Assembly (NCBI GenBank): GCA_016196925.1
Contig: JACPWS010000100.1
Location: forward strand, 1 to 39,186
Direction of reading: 5' to 3'
Source of the DNA: Burkholderiales bacterium
GTDB taxonomy: Bacteria; Pseudomonadota; Gammaproteobacteria; Burkholderiales; Burkholderiaceae_D
Length of the DNA stretch: 39,186 bases
Below, one piece after another: positions 16,742 to 24,710 of this stretch. The stretch's first letter is position 1; each line of letters begins with the position of its first letter. Both the position numbers and the translations under genes were made by a program. A model generated the notes under the pieces. The model did not search any database, had not been told where the DNA came from, and saw only the letters and a list, made by a program, of their open reading frames with translations.

Positions 16742-17389
16742 ATGAATTTGATGCAACTCATCGATATGCTTTTGCATGTCGACAAAATGCTGGGCCTGAT
16801 GATCGCTCAGTACGGCACCCTGATTTACGCTGTGTTATTTGCCATCGTGTTTTGCGAATGCGCGTTTGTGATTTTCCCGTTTTTGCCCGGCGATTCGCTG
16901 CTGTTTATCGCCGGCACCTTCAGCGCCACCGGCGACATGAACGTCTGGCTGCTGGTCGCCTTGCTGATCACCGCTTCCGTCAGCGGCAATTCGGTGAATT
17001 ACTGGCTGGGCAGCCTGATCGGGCACAAGGTCATGGCGCACCACTACAAATGGATAGACCGGCACGCGCTGCAAAAGACCCATGAATTCTATGAGCGGCA
17101 CGGCGGCAAGACTGTCGTGCTGGCGCGTTTCGTGCCGCTGGTGCGCACCTTCGCGCCGTTCGTGGCCGGCTTCTCGGATATGACGCACAGAACCTTCCAG
17201 CTGTTTAACGTGGTCGGCGCCCTGGTCTGGGTCTTGACGGTAGTGCTGGCCGGTTACTACTTCGGCAATATCCCCTTCATCAAGAATCACCTGAACGCCA
17301 TCGTGCTGATAGGCGTGGCGGCGGCCGTGTTGCCGATAGTTCTGGGCGGCTTGTGGAAATTGCTGAGAGGGAAGCGCCAGCTATCGTGA
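16742..17389 (+). CDS. DedA-family membrane protein
   Basis: 215 aa inner-membrane protein. Family blocks are FCECAFVIFPFLPGDSLLF (with the conserved acidic Glu and the Pro-Gly-Asp), GNSVNYWLGSLIG, and the C-terminal signature FYERHGGKTVVLARFVPLVR followed by FAPFVAGFSDM. Some DedA proteins recycle undecaprenyl phosphate or phospholipids across the membrane and support proton-motive force and antimicrobial resistance. Which role applies here is unknown. An upstream ATG at 16700 is in frame, but 16742 gives the usual N-terminus. Confidence 0.9.
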   Translation: MNLMQLIDMLLHVDKMLGLMIAQYGTLIYAVLFAIVFCECAFVIFPFLPGDSLLFIAGTFSATGDMNVWLLVALLITASVSGNSVNYWLGSLIGHKVMAHHYKWIDRHALQKTHEFYERHGGKTVVLARFVPLVRTFAPFVAGFSDMTHRTFQLFNVVGALVWVLTVVLAGYYFGNIPFIKNHLNAIVLIGVAAAVLPIVLGGLWKLLRGKRQLS

Positions 17390-17463
17390 GCCAGGCGCGC
17401 TGGATTGCGGCCGGGACGGCTTGCGATTCCGCGGCGGAAGTGGGCGAGGTTTGAAAAAATCTT

Positions 17464-17633
17464 GTCCACGAAAGACACGAAATGCACGAAAAATAGCTAA
17501 ACCTTCAAATTCGTCATTCCCGCGCAGGCGGGAATCCAGTGGCGTCGGAACTCGGTTAAAGTCACTGGGTCCCCGCCTGCGCGGGGACGACAATTAAGGA
17601 GAGTTTTTCGTGTTTTTCGTGTTTTTCGTGGAC
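17464..17633. mobile_element. MITE-like element with 30-bp terminal repeats and dRS3-like core
   Basis: The left end (17464-17493, GTCCACGAAAGACACGAAAT...) and right end (17604-17633, ...TTTTTCGTGGAC) are inverted repeats that differ at only a few positions. Inside are two linked palindromes. ATTCCC-N8-GGGAAT at 17516-17535 has exactly the format of the neisserial dRS3 repeat. GTCCCCGC/GCGGGGAC at 17569-17588 is a compensated variant of it. No coding capacity. A lone copy of the left end is at 14441-14470. Confidence 0.65.
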
Positions 17634-17643
17634 CAAGGGCCCT

Positions 17644-19008
17644 TCACGTCAAACGATTCTTCGCCAGCGGCGGATTCTTCGCGAAATAGCGTTTAACGCC
17701 CTTCAGCACCGCATCGGCCATCTGCTCCTGATAGGCGTCATCGCTCAGCCTGGCTTCTTCTTCCGGATTTGAGATAAACGCGGTTTCTATCAGGATGCTG
17801 GGGATGTCGGGCGCCTTCAGCACGGCGAAACCGGCTTGCTCGACCGCGCCTTTATGCAGCTTGTTGATGCCGCTGATTTCGCCCAGCACCACCTTGGCCA
17901 GCTTCAGGCTGTCGTTGATTTGCGCGGTGGTGGAGAGGTCGAGCAAGACGCTGGCCAGTTGCTTGTCGTGGCTCTGGATATTGATACCGCCGATCAGGTC
18001 GGCCGCGTTTTCCTTGTCGGCCAGCCAGCGCGCAGCGGTCGAGCTGGCGCCTTTTTCGGACAGGGCAAACACCGAAGAGCCGCGTGCGCTGGAATTCACG
18101 AAGGCGTCGGCGTGCACCGACATGAACAAGTCGGCCTGCACATTGCGCGCCTTTTGCACGCGCATGTTCAGCGGCACAAAATAATCGGCGTCGCGCGTCA
18201 GCAGCACGCGCATATTCGGCTGCTGTTCTATTTTCGCTTTCAGGCGTTTGGCGATCGCCAGCACCACGTCTTTTTCGCGGCTGCCGCCGCGTCCTATCGC
18301 GCCGGGGTCTTCGCCGCCGTGGCCGGGGTCGATCGCGATCGTGATCATGCGCTCGAGGCCGGCCGCTTTGTCGCGTTCTTTTTCCGCACTGGCGGTCGGG
18401 ACTTCGGCCTTGCTTTCGGCTTTGTTTTCCGGCTTTGCCTCGGCGTTCAATTGCGGCGTGGTCGGCGCGACTTGTTGCGGCGCCGCGGTCTTCGACCAGT
18501 CGCCTTTTTCTATCAGGGCCGCCAACGGGTCGGCAGCGTTGACCGGGTACAGGTCGAACACCAGCCTGTGCTTGTAGTGGCCGACCGGCGGCAGGGTGAA
18601 TACTTGCGGATTGACTTCTTCTTTCAGGTCGAATACCAGACGCACCACGTTCGGCCGGTTCTGGCCTACCCGTACTTGTTTGATGTAGGGGTCGTTGGCC
18701 TGGATTTTGGCGACCAGTTCCTTCAGCGTGGAATTCAGTTCCACGCCTTCGATATCGACCACCAGCCGTTCCGGGTTCTTGACGATGAAATGGCTGGTTT
18801 TCAGCTCGCTATCGTTTTCCAGCGTGACGCGCGTGTAGTCTTCGGCCGGCCAGACGCGCACCGCCAGTATCTGGGCGGCTTGCGCCACCGACGGCGTCAG
18901 CACCGACAGCAGCAGGCTGCCGCCGGCTTGCAACAGGACGCGCCGGCGCCGGCTGCGCGGCGCGCGGGGGCTCAAAGATTCGGGGCAAAGCGGAGTAATG
19001 CGAGACAT
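17644..19008 (-). CDS. amiC: N-acetylmuramoyl-L-alanine amidase (AmiC-like)
   Basis: Periplasmic zinc amidase that cleaves the peptide from N-acetylmuramic acid during daughter-cell separation. 454 aa. A twin-arginine type signal (RRRRVLLQAGGSLLL, residues 20-34) ends near AQAA. The AMIN domain occupies roughly 47-155 and targets the septum. After a Lys/Glu/Ala-rich linker, the Amidase_3 domain (222-446) shows the zinc ligands His230 (DPGHGG), Glu245 (SREKD) and His299 (SVHAD), and the catalytic Glu408 (IETAFISN). The start overlaps tsaE by 37 bp, an arrangement common in Burkholderiales. Confidence 0.95.
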   Translation of the reverse strand: MSRITPLCPESLSPRAPRSRRRRVLLQAGGSLLLSVLTPSVAQAAQILAVRVWPAEDYTRVTLENDSELKTSHFIVKNPERLVVDIEGVELNSTLKELVAKIQANDPYIKQVRVGQNRPNVVRLVFDLKEEVNPQVFTLPPVGHYKHRLVFDLYPVNAADPLAALIEKGDWSKTAAPQQVAPTTPQLNAEAKPENKAESKAEVPTASAEKERDKAAGLERMITIAIDPGHGGEDPGAIGRGGSREKDVVLAIAKRLKAKIEQQPNMRVLLTRDADYFVPLNMRVQKARNVQADLFMSVHADAFVNSSARGSSVFALSEKGASSTAARWLADKENAADLIGGINIQSHDKQLASVLLDLSTTAQINDSLKLAKVVLGEISGINKLHKGAVEQAGFAVLKAPDIPSILIETAFISNPEEEARLSDDAYQEQMADAVLKGVKRYFAKNPPLAKNRLT

Positions 19009-19460
19009 GCGTTACCTTTGTCGGACAAGGCCTGCAATTCTACCTCACGCCCCTCGCCGGCGATGCTTAAAAAGATATGCAGATCGGGCGCCGGCAATAC
19101 ACCGGCGGCCTTTTCCGGCCATTCGACGATGCAGATATTGCGCTCGTTGAATTCTTCGCGGAAGCCGGCATCGAGAAACTCTTCGGCGCTGCCCATGCGG
19201 TACAGGTCGAAATGCATGATGAAGACCTCGTGCTGAGCGAGCCGGATAGGGTAAGGTTCGGCCAGGGTGTAAGTCGGGCTTTTGACGTGGCCGGTGTGGC
19301 CGGCCGCGTGGATCAGCGAGCGGGTCAGGGCAGTCTTGCCGGCGCCGAGGTCGCCGTGCAAATAGATGCGCAGGCCCGGTTCCAGTGCCAGCGCCAGGCA
19401 TTTGCCGAGCGCCTGGGTGGCGGCTTCGTCGGTCAGTGTGGTTTTATAATGCACGATCAT
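18972..19460 (-). CDS. tsaE: tRNA threonylcarbamoyladenosine biosynthesis ATPase
   Basis: ATPase that works with TsaB and TsaD to make t6A37 in tRNAs reading ANN codons. 162 aa. The P-loop GDLGAGKT is followed by VKSPTYTLAEPY, HFDLYRM and IVEWPEKA, all typical blocks. An AAAGG ribosome-binding sequence lies next to the ATG. The end overlaps amiC by 37 bp in another frame, so the two are co-transcribed. Confidence 0.96.
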   Translation of the reverse strand: MIVHYKTTLTDEAATQALGKCLALALEPGLRIYLHGDLGAGKTALTRSLIHAAGHTGHVKSPTYTLAEPYPIRLAQHEVFIMHFDLYRMGSAEEFLDAGFREEFNERNICIVEWPEKAAGVLPAPDLHIFLSIAGEGREVELQALSDKGNACLALLRFAPNL

Positions 19461-19710
19461 CCTTTAATGAGCAATTGTTTCCCGGAATAAATGCGGTGAG
19501 CCGGCATTTCCGCGTATTTGTGTAAATGTGATGCAATTATTTCAGCAGACATGCTAAAGTCCGCTAAATTGTGCCAGCAAGATGGAATTGTAATCCCGTC
19601 GCCGCGCAATCGGCATCGTGCGCCGACGACAATAAAAAACGATGGTCAGAAGCCCCGTGCCTGCCAGTCTAGGCTCAGGCACATACTATTTCTGATAGCG
19701 GGTTCGTGCG

Positions 19711-21840
19711 ATGTGCAAAATACTGAAAATGAAGACCGACCTGGTCTTGAACCTGCTCAATGCGCTGCCGCGTGGCGGCGTCAGCAGTTATCTGCTGGCG
19801 ATGTGCGTGGTGTTGCTGGCCTTATTGCTGCGTCTGGCCATCGCACCGCCGGAAGCCGGCTTGCCCTTCCTGACCTTTTTTCCGGCCGTGACGCTGGTGG
19901 CGGTATTGGGCGGTTTCAGGGCGGGGGCGCTGGCCCTGTCCGCTGGTTCTTTACTGGCGACCTATTTTTTCATCGCGCCGTTCGGAACCTGGACCTACAG
20001 CTTCAATGCCGAAGCGTTGTGGTCGAACCTGATCTACGCTGTCGAAGAAACGATCGTGATGCTGGTGATCGAAGCCATGTATCGCCAGCGCAGCAATTAC
20101 GTCGCCGCCGCCGGCTTGCTGGAACAAATCAGGCAGAGCAAGCAAGAGCTGCAAATTTCTGCGGTTGCCTTAGAAACCCGGGAAGCCGTGATGATCACCG
20201 ATGCCAGTGGCGTGATCTTGCGCGTCAACCAGGCGGTGACCGAAATGACCGGTTACAGCGCTGAGGAAATCGTCGGACAGACGCCGCGTTTATTTCGATC
20301 CGGGCACCACGACGCCGCGTTCTATGCGGCGATGTGGGAGCATCTTTTACAGCAAGGGCTGTGGCAAGGCGAGATCTGGGATAAGCGCAAGGACGGTGAA
20401 ATTCGTCCGGTCTGGATGACGATTACCGCCGTCAAGGGAGCGGACGGCGTCACGACCAATTACGTCAGCACCCAGGTCGACATCACCGACCGTAAGGCGG
20501 CCGAGGACGAGATCAGGAACCTCGCTTTTTACGACACGCTGACCCGTTTGCCGAACCGGCGGTTGTTGCAAGACCGGCTGTATCAGGCGCTGGTGGCAGG
20601 TAACCGCAACCGGAAACAGGGGGCGCTGTTGTTTATCGACCTCGACCATTTCAAGATGCTCAACGACACGCTCGGACACGACAAGGGCGACATGCTGTTG
20701 CAACAGATGGCGCAACGTCTGCTGCTTGCCGTGCGCGAGGGTGATACGGTGGCGCGCCTGGGCGGCGATGAATTCGTCGTCATGCTGGAAGAGCTGAGCC
20801 CGGACATGACCGAAGCCGCGGCGCAAGCCAAGGCGGTAGCCGAAAAAATCATGCTGGCGATCAATCACGTATACCTGCTGAGCGGCAGCGAGTACTACAG
20901 CACGCCCAGCATAGGCGTTACCCTGTTCGGCAATACCGCCCAGAGCCTGGAGGATTTGCTGAAGCAGGCCGATCTGGCCATGTACCAGGCCAAGGCCGCC
21001 GGGCGCAATACCCTGCGTTTCTTCGATCCCGAGATGCAGGTGGCGCTCAACCGGCGCGCCTGCCTGGAAGCCGATTTGCGCAATGCCATCCGCGAAGGGA
21101 AATTCATCCTCCATTACCAGGCGCAGGTGGAGGGCAAGCGTGGTCTGACCGGCGCCGAAGCGCTGCTGCGCTGGCAGCACCCGCAGCGCGGCATGGTGCC
21201 GGCCGAGCAGTTTATTGCGCTGGCCGAAGAGACCGGCCTGATCGTGCCGCTCGGCTTATGGGTGCTGGAAACCGCGTGCGGCACGCTGGCCAACTGGGGC
21301 GAGCAACCCGCTACGGCCGCGCTCAGTCTGGCGCTCAATGTCAGCGTGCAGCAAATGCGCCAGCCCGATTTCGTCGAACAGGTGCTGACCGTGCTCGAGC
21401 GCAGCGGCGCCGATCCCTGCCGCCTGAAACTGGAGATTACCGAGGGTTTGCTGATGGAAAATATGCCGGACACCATCGCCAAGATGAGTGCATTGCAAGC
21501 GCGCGGCGTCGGTTTCGCCCTCGATGATTTCGGCACCGGTTATTCTTCCCTGACTTACCTGAAACGCTTGCCGCTGGAAAAGTTGAAGATAGACCGCTCC
21601 TTTGTGATGGACGTGCTGACCGACCAGAATGCGGCCGCGATTGCCCGCTCGGTGGTGGCGCTGGCGCATAGTCTGGGCTTGTCGGTGCTGGCGGAAGGGG
21701 TGGAAAGCGAAGCGCAATGCGAATTTCTGGCGCTGCATGGCTGCCACGCTTATCAGGGGTATCTGTTCGGAAAACCGCTGCCGCTGGAGGCGTTCGCCAG
21801 TTTAGTGCAGCACGCGCCGGCGCTTTGCGCAACGCTGTAA
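19711..21840 (+). CDS. Membrane c-di-GMP protein: DUF4118-like, PAS, GGDEF, EAL
   Basis: 709 aa. Residues 26-120 form four hydrophobic segments resembling the KdpD-type DUF4118 membrane domain. A PAS domain follows (about 150-260, with ITDASGVILRVNQAVTEMTG and GYSAEEIVGQ). The GGDEF domain has an intact GGDEF at 351-355 and an inhibitory I-site REGD at 342-345, exactly five residues before it. The EAL domain has EALLRW at 483-488, EITEGLL and DDFGTGYSS. Both catalytic signatures look intact, so it may make or degrade c-di-GMP depending on the PAS or membrane input. The start could also be Met7. It sits alone between tsaE and queG, genes that are often direct neighbours in related genomes. Confidence 0.9.
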   Translation: MCKILKMKTDLVLNLLNALPRGGVSSYLLAMCVVLLALLLRLAIAPPEAGLPFLTFFPAVTLVAVLGGFRAGALALSAGSLLATYFFIAPFGTWTYSFNAEALWSNLIYAVEETIVMLVIEAMYRQRSNYVAAAGLLEQIRQSKQELQISAVALETREAVMITDASGVILRVNQAVTEMTGYSAEEIVGQTPRLFRSGHHDAAFYAAMWEHLLQQGLWQGEIWDKRKDGEIRPVWMTITAVKGADGVTTNYVSTQVDITDRKAAEDEIRNLAFYDTLTRLPNRRLLQDRLYQALVAGNRNRKQGALLFIDLDHFKMLNDTLGHDKGDMLLQQMAQRLLLAVREGDTVARLGGDEFVVMLEELSPDMTEAAAQAKAVAEKIMLAINHVYLLSGSEYYSTPSIGVTLFGNTAQSLEDLLKQADLAMYQAKAAGRNTLRFFDPEMQVALNRRACLEADLRNAIREGKFILHYQAQVEGKRGLTGAEALLRWQHPQRGMVPAEQFIALAEETGLIVPLGLWVLETACGTLANWGEQPATAALSLALNVSVQQMRQPDFVEQVLTVLERSGADPCRLKLEITEGLLMENMPDTIAKMSALQARGVGFALDDFGTGYSSLTYLKRLPLEKLKIDRSFVMDVLTDQNAAAIARSVVALAHSLGLSVLAEGVESEAQCEFLALHGCHAYQGYLFGKPLPLEAFASLVQHAPALCATL

Positions 21841-22017
21841 GCCGCATGCAGGCCCGCGTAGCACGGCCATAAAATTCTTTCCGGCGGGCCTTATTCTGGC
21901 GCAAAATACCGCTATAAATTTTCCCTAAGATGGCGGCATGACTGTTTTTTTACGAGTTCGATTGACAATTTATTCACGTCCTGACGCGCCCGTCTGCGCT
22001 TGCGCCGGGGGGCGCGT

Positions 22018-23097
22018 ATGAGCCTAACGCCGCAAGAGCTGGCGGCGCTGGCATCGCGCATCAAAAGCTGGGGCCGCGAACTCGGTTTTGCCGAAGTGCT
22101 GATTGCCGATGTCGACTTGTCGCAACGCGAAGCCGAATTCCAGGCTTGGCTGGACGCCGGTTATCACGGCGAGATGGCGTATATGGCGGCGCACGGCAGC
22201 AAGCGCACCCGGCCGGATGAGCTGGTGCCGGGCGCGGTGCGCGTGATTTCGGCGCGCATGAATTACTTGCCGGAGAATCCCGACTGGCGCGCCGCCGAAG
22301 CCGGGCATGCGCCGGACAGCGCGGTGATTTCCCTGTATGCGCGCGGCCGCGATTATCACAAAGTCTTACGCAACCGGCTGCAACAACTGGCCGAGCGCAT
22401 CGCAGGGCAGGCGGGTGAGTTCGGTTACCGCGTGTTCACCGATTCGGCGCCGCTGCTGGAAGTGGCGCTGGCCGAAAAAGCCGGTCTCGGCTGGCGCGGC
22501 AAGCATACGCTGCTGATCAGCCGCGAAGCCGGATCCATGTTTTTCCTCGGCGAAATCCTGGTCGATATTCCGTTGCCGGTCGATGCGCCGGTCGGCAATC
22601 ATTGCGGCCAGTGCAGCGCTTGCATAGCTGTGTGCCCGACTAAGGCCATCGTCGCGCCTTACCAGGTCGACGCGCGCCGCTGCATTTCTTACCTGACCAT
22701 AGAATTGCACGGCAGCATACCGCTGGAGTTGCGGCCGCTGATCGGCAATCGCGTGTACGGCTGCGACGATTGCCAGTTGTGCTGCCCCTGGAATAAATTC
22801 GCCCAGGTCGCCGCCGTGCCGGATTTCGAGGTCAGGAACGGCCTCGATCACGCCAGCATGCTGAGTCTGTTCGCCTGGAGCGAGGATGAATTCCTGCGCC
22901 GGCTGGAAGGCAGCCCGATACGCCGCATCGGCCACGAGCGCTGGCTGCGCAATCTGGCGGTCGGTCTCGGCAATACGGCCGTCGGCATGCGCGGCGATGC
23001 TGCGATTGTGGCGGCCTTGCGGGGGCGGTTGGATGATACTTCTGAGTTGGTGCGGGAGCATGTGGCGTGGGCGTTGCAGCAGCATCTGGGGATGTAG
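22018..23097 (+). CDS. queG: Epoxyqueuosine reductase
   Basis: Cobalamin- and iron-sulfur-dependent enzyme that reduces epoxyqueuosine to queuosine in the wobble position of tRNA-Asp, -Asn, -His and -Tyr. 359 aa. The N-terminal part has the DUF1730 blocks YHGEMAYM and YLPENP. FTDSAPLLEVALAEKAGLGW is the cofactor region. The two ferredoxin-like motifs CGQCSACIAVCP and CDDCQLCCPWN bind the two 4Fe-4S clusters. HEAT-like helices close the protein. I start at 22018 because a G-rich sequence lies about 6 nt upstream; an in-frame start exists at 22000. Confidence 0.95.
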   Translation: MSLTPQELAALASRIKSWGRELGFAEVLIADVDLSQREAEFQAWLDAGYHGEMAYMAAHGSKRTRPDELVPGAVRVISARMNYLPENPDWRAAEAGHAPDSAVISLYARGRDYHKVLRNRLQQLAERIAGQAGEFGYRVFTDSAPLLEVALAEKAGLGWRGKHTLLISREAGSMFFLGEILVDIPLPVDAPVGNHCGQCSACIAVCPTKAIVAPYQVDARRCISYLTIELHGSIPLELRPLIGNRVYGCDDCQLCCPWNKFAQVAAVPDFEVRNGLDHASMLSLFAWSEDEFLRRLEGSPIRRIGHERWLRNLAVGLGNTAVGMRGDAAIVAALRGRLDDTSELVREHVAWALQQHLGM

Positions 23098-24105
23098 CCG
23101 TGCGTAGGGTGCGCCATGCGCACCGGGTTTTATCGTGTTGCGCTTTCGAATCACGGATACGTGCTTTGCGATCGCAGGCCGGGGGTAGCCCGGCAGCTAC
23201 ACACCTTTTTTGCTTCGCCAAAAAAGGTGTGCCAAAAAAGGCGACCGCAGACTTGCCCTCCGGGTGCTGTCACTGCGTGTCAGCACAATTTGTGCGTCAC
23301 AAAAAATGGGAAAGCTTCGAAACTCGCTGCGCTCAGACAACGAAGCTTTCTGATCCATTTTCTGTGACGCACAAATTGCTACGTCCCAGCGGGTGGCAGG
23401 TCAAAAACAACGTCAACAGCAACGACAAGCAGCCGATGCGCAAATAAATTTTGCAGGCAGTCGATCAACGGATTTGGTGTTGCAGTTGCTGTTGACCTTC
23501 TCCGCATTGGCGCAGCGGTTTGTGCGGGACAGAAAATGGAAAAAGAAGTGTCCGCTGCCTGAGGTGTAGCAGGGGTTTCGAGGTGCATGCACCTCGCCTG
23601 CGTAACGATCTGCGCTTGCAAGCGCAGATTCCTAGAGCAAGGCCGAAGCCGAGTTTCGGACACTTCCCATTTTTTGTCTTGCACAAACGGGAACCCCGCA
23701 GGGGATGTTGGTGGGGTTTCGCAAAGCATGCTTTGCGCCACCGACATCTAAGCCGCCTGCCTGCGGCGCAGTGGACGCGACTCCGCGGTCGCCTTCTTTT
23801 GCCTTCTTTTCTTAGCGAGACAAGAAAAGAAGGTAGCCGCCGGTGGAGCAGGGGTTTCGAAGTGCATGCACTTCGCCTGCGTAACGGTGTTCGCTTGCAA
23901 GCGAACATTCCCTCCCTATAGGGACACAGGGTCTACCACCGGCCGGCAATCGTAAAAACCTGATGCAGGTGTTTATTAATTACACGGCAAATCGCCGTGC
24001 AAGGCCGTCAACCCATGCGGCGGATGACGGCTGCGCCTGATCCGCCCTACTTGCTGCGAATGACTCTCTCGCAAATAGGCGAGACGCGTCTGGCGGGCGG
24101 CAGCC
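23098..24105. repeat. Array of nested palindromic repeats, about 1 kb, no genes
   Basis: Between queG and the response-regulator gene I find no credible ORF but at least ten hairpins. In order: GGTGCGC/GCGCACC (23108-23124); ACACCTTTTTT/AAAAAAGGTGT (23201-23230); a 91-nt hairpin with 15-bp outer arms AATTTGTGCGTCACA (23287-23377); GTCAACAGCAAC/GTTGCTGTTGAC (23412-23496); a composite with outer arms GTTTGTGC/GCACAAAC (23518-23688) holding two inner palindromes; a GCATGC-centred pair (23704-23777); CCTTCTTTTCTT/AAGAAAAGAAGG (23802-23833); a second GCATGC block (23848-23911); and GGCGGAT/ATCCGCC (24019-24046). Copies of one family differ by paired stem changes. Confidence 0.8.
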
Positions 24106-24696
24106 TTACTTCAAAATCCCCGCCAACTCCACCGCCGTTTTCACCTGCATCTTGTCGAAGATATGCGCGCGATGCACTTCCACCGTGCGCATGCTGATGC
24201 CGAGCTGGTCGGCGATGACCTTGTTCATCTTGCCGAGCAAGATCAAGTCCAGCACTTCGCGTTCGCGCGCCGACAGCGTGGCCAGGCGTTCGTGGACGGC
24301 GGCCGCGCTGCCGGCCTGGCGCGATTGCGCCAGCGCTTCCTGCACCCTGTCCATCAGCTTGTTGTCGTTGAACGGTTTTTCGAAAAAATCGAAGGCGCCG
24401 CGTTTGAGCGTGTCGACCGCCATCGGCACGTCGCCGTGGCCGGTCAGGAAAATCACCGGCAAGCGTTTGGTCAGGTTTTTGGCCGACAATACATCGAACA
24501 AGGCGGTGCCGGACAGGCCGGGCATGCGCACATCGAGCAACAGGCAATCGCCGCCGGCGTCGAAGACCAGCGGCTGGGCCAGCGCGCCGAGGAATTTTTC
24601 GGCGCTGTCGTAGCTCTGCGAGGCAATCTGGCGCGAGCGCGCCAGCCAGGACAGTGCGTCGCGGATGACGTCTTCATCGTCGATGATGTGTAACAT
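24106..24696 (-). CDS. dctR: FixJ/NarL-type response regulator, DctR-like
   Basis: 196 aa. Receiver domain at residues 1-115 with the acidic pair Asp6-Asp7, the phospho-acceptor Asp55 (LLLDVRMPG), Thr in FLTGHGD and Lys in FEKPF. A LuxR-type helix-turn-helix follows (about 138-195, LSAREREVLDLILLGKMNK, ISMRTVEVHRAHI). It lies 14 bp after the histidine kinase gene and is divergent from dctPQM. It is therefore very likely the regulator of that TRAP transporter, as in the DctSR system of Rhodobacter. The name is by context and family, not by proven ligand. Confidence 0.88.
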   Translation of the reverse strand: MLHIIDDEDVIRDALSWLARSRQIASQSYDSAEKFLGALAQPLVFDAGGDCLLLDVRMPGLSGTALFDVLSAKNLTKRLPVIFLTGHGDVPMAVDTLKRGAFDFFEKPFNDNKLMDRVQEALAQSRQAGSAAAVHERLATLSAREREVLDLILLGKMNKVIADQLGISMRTVEVHRAHIFDKMQVKTAVELAGILK

Positions 24697-24710
24697 GTCG
24701 TCTCTCTTTT

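Noticed and set aside
23098..24105. CRISPR array
   Set aside because: The repeats are palindromic, of different lengths and irregularly spaced. There are no uniform repeat-spacer units and no cas genes nearby.
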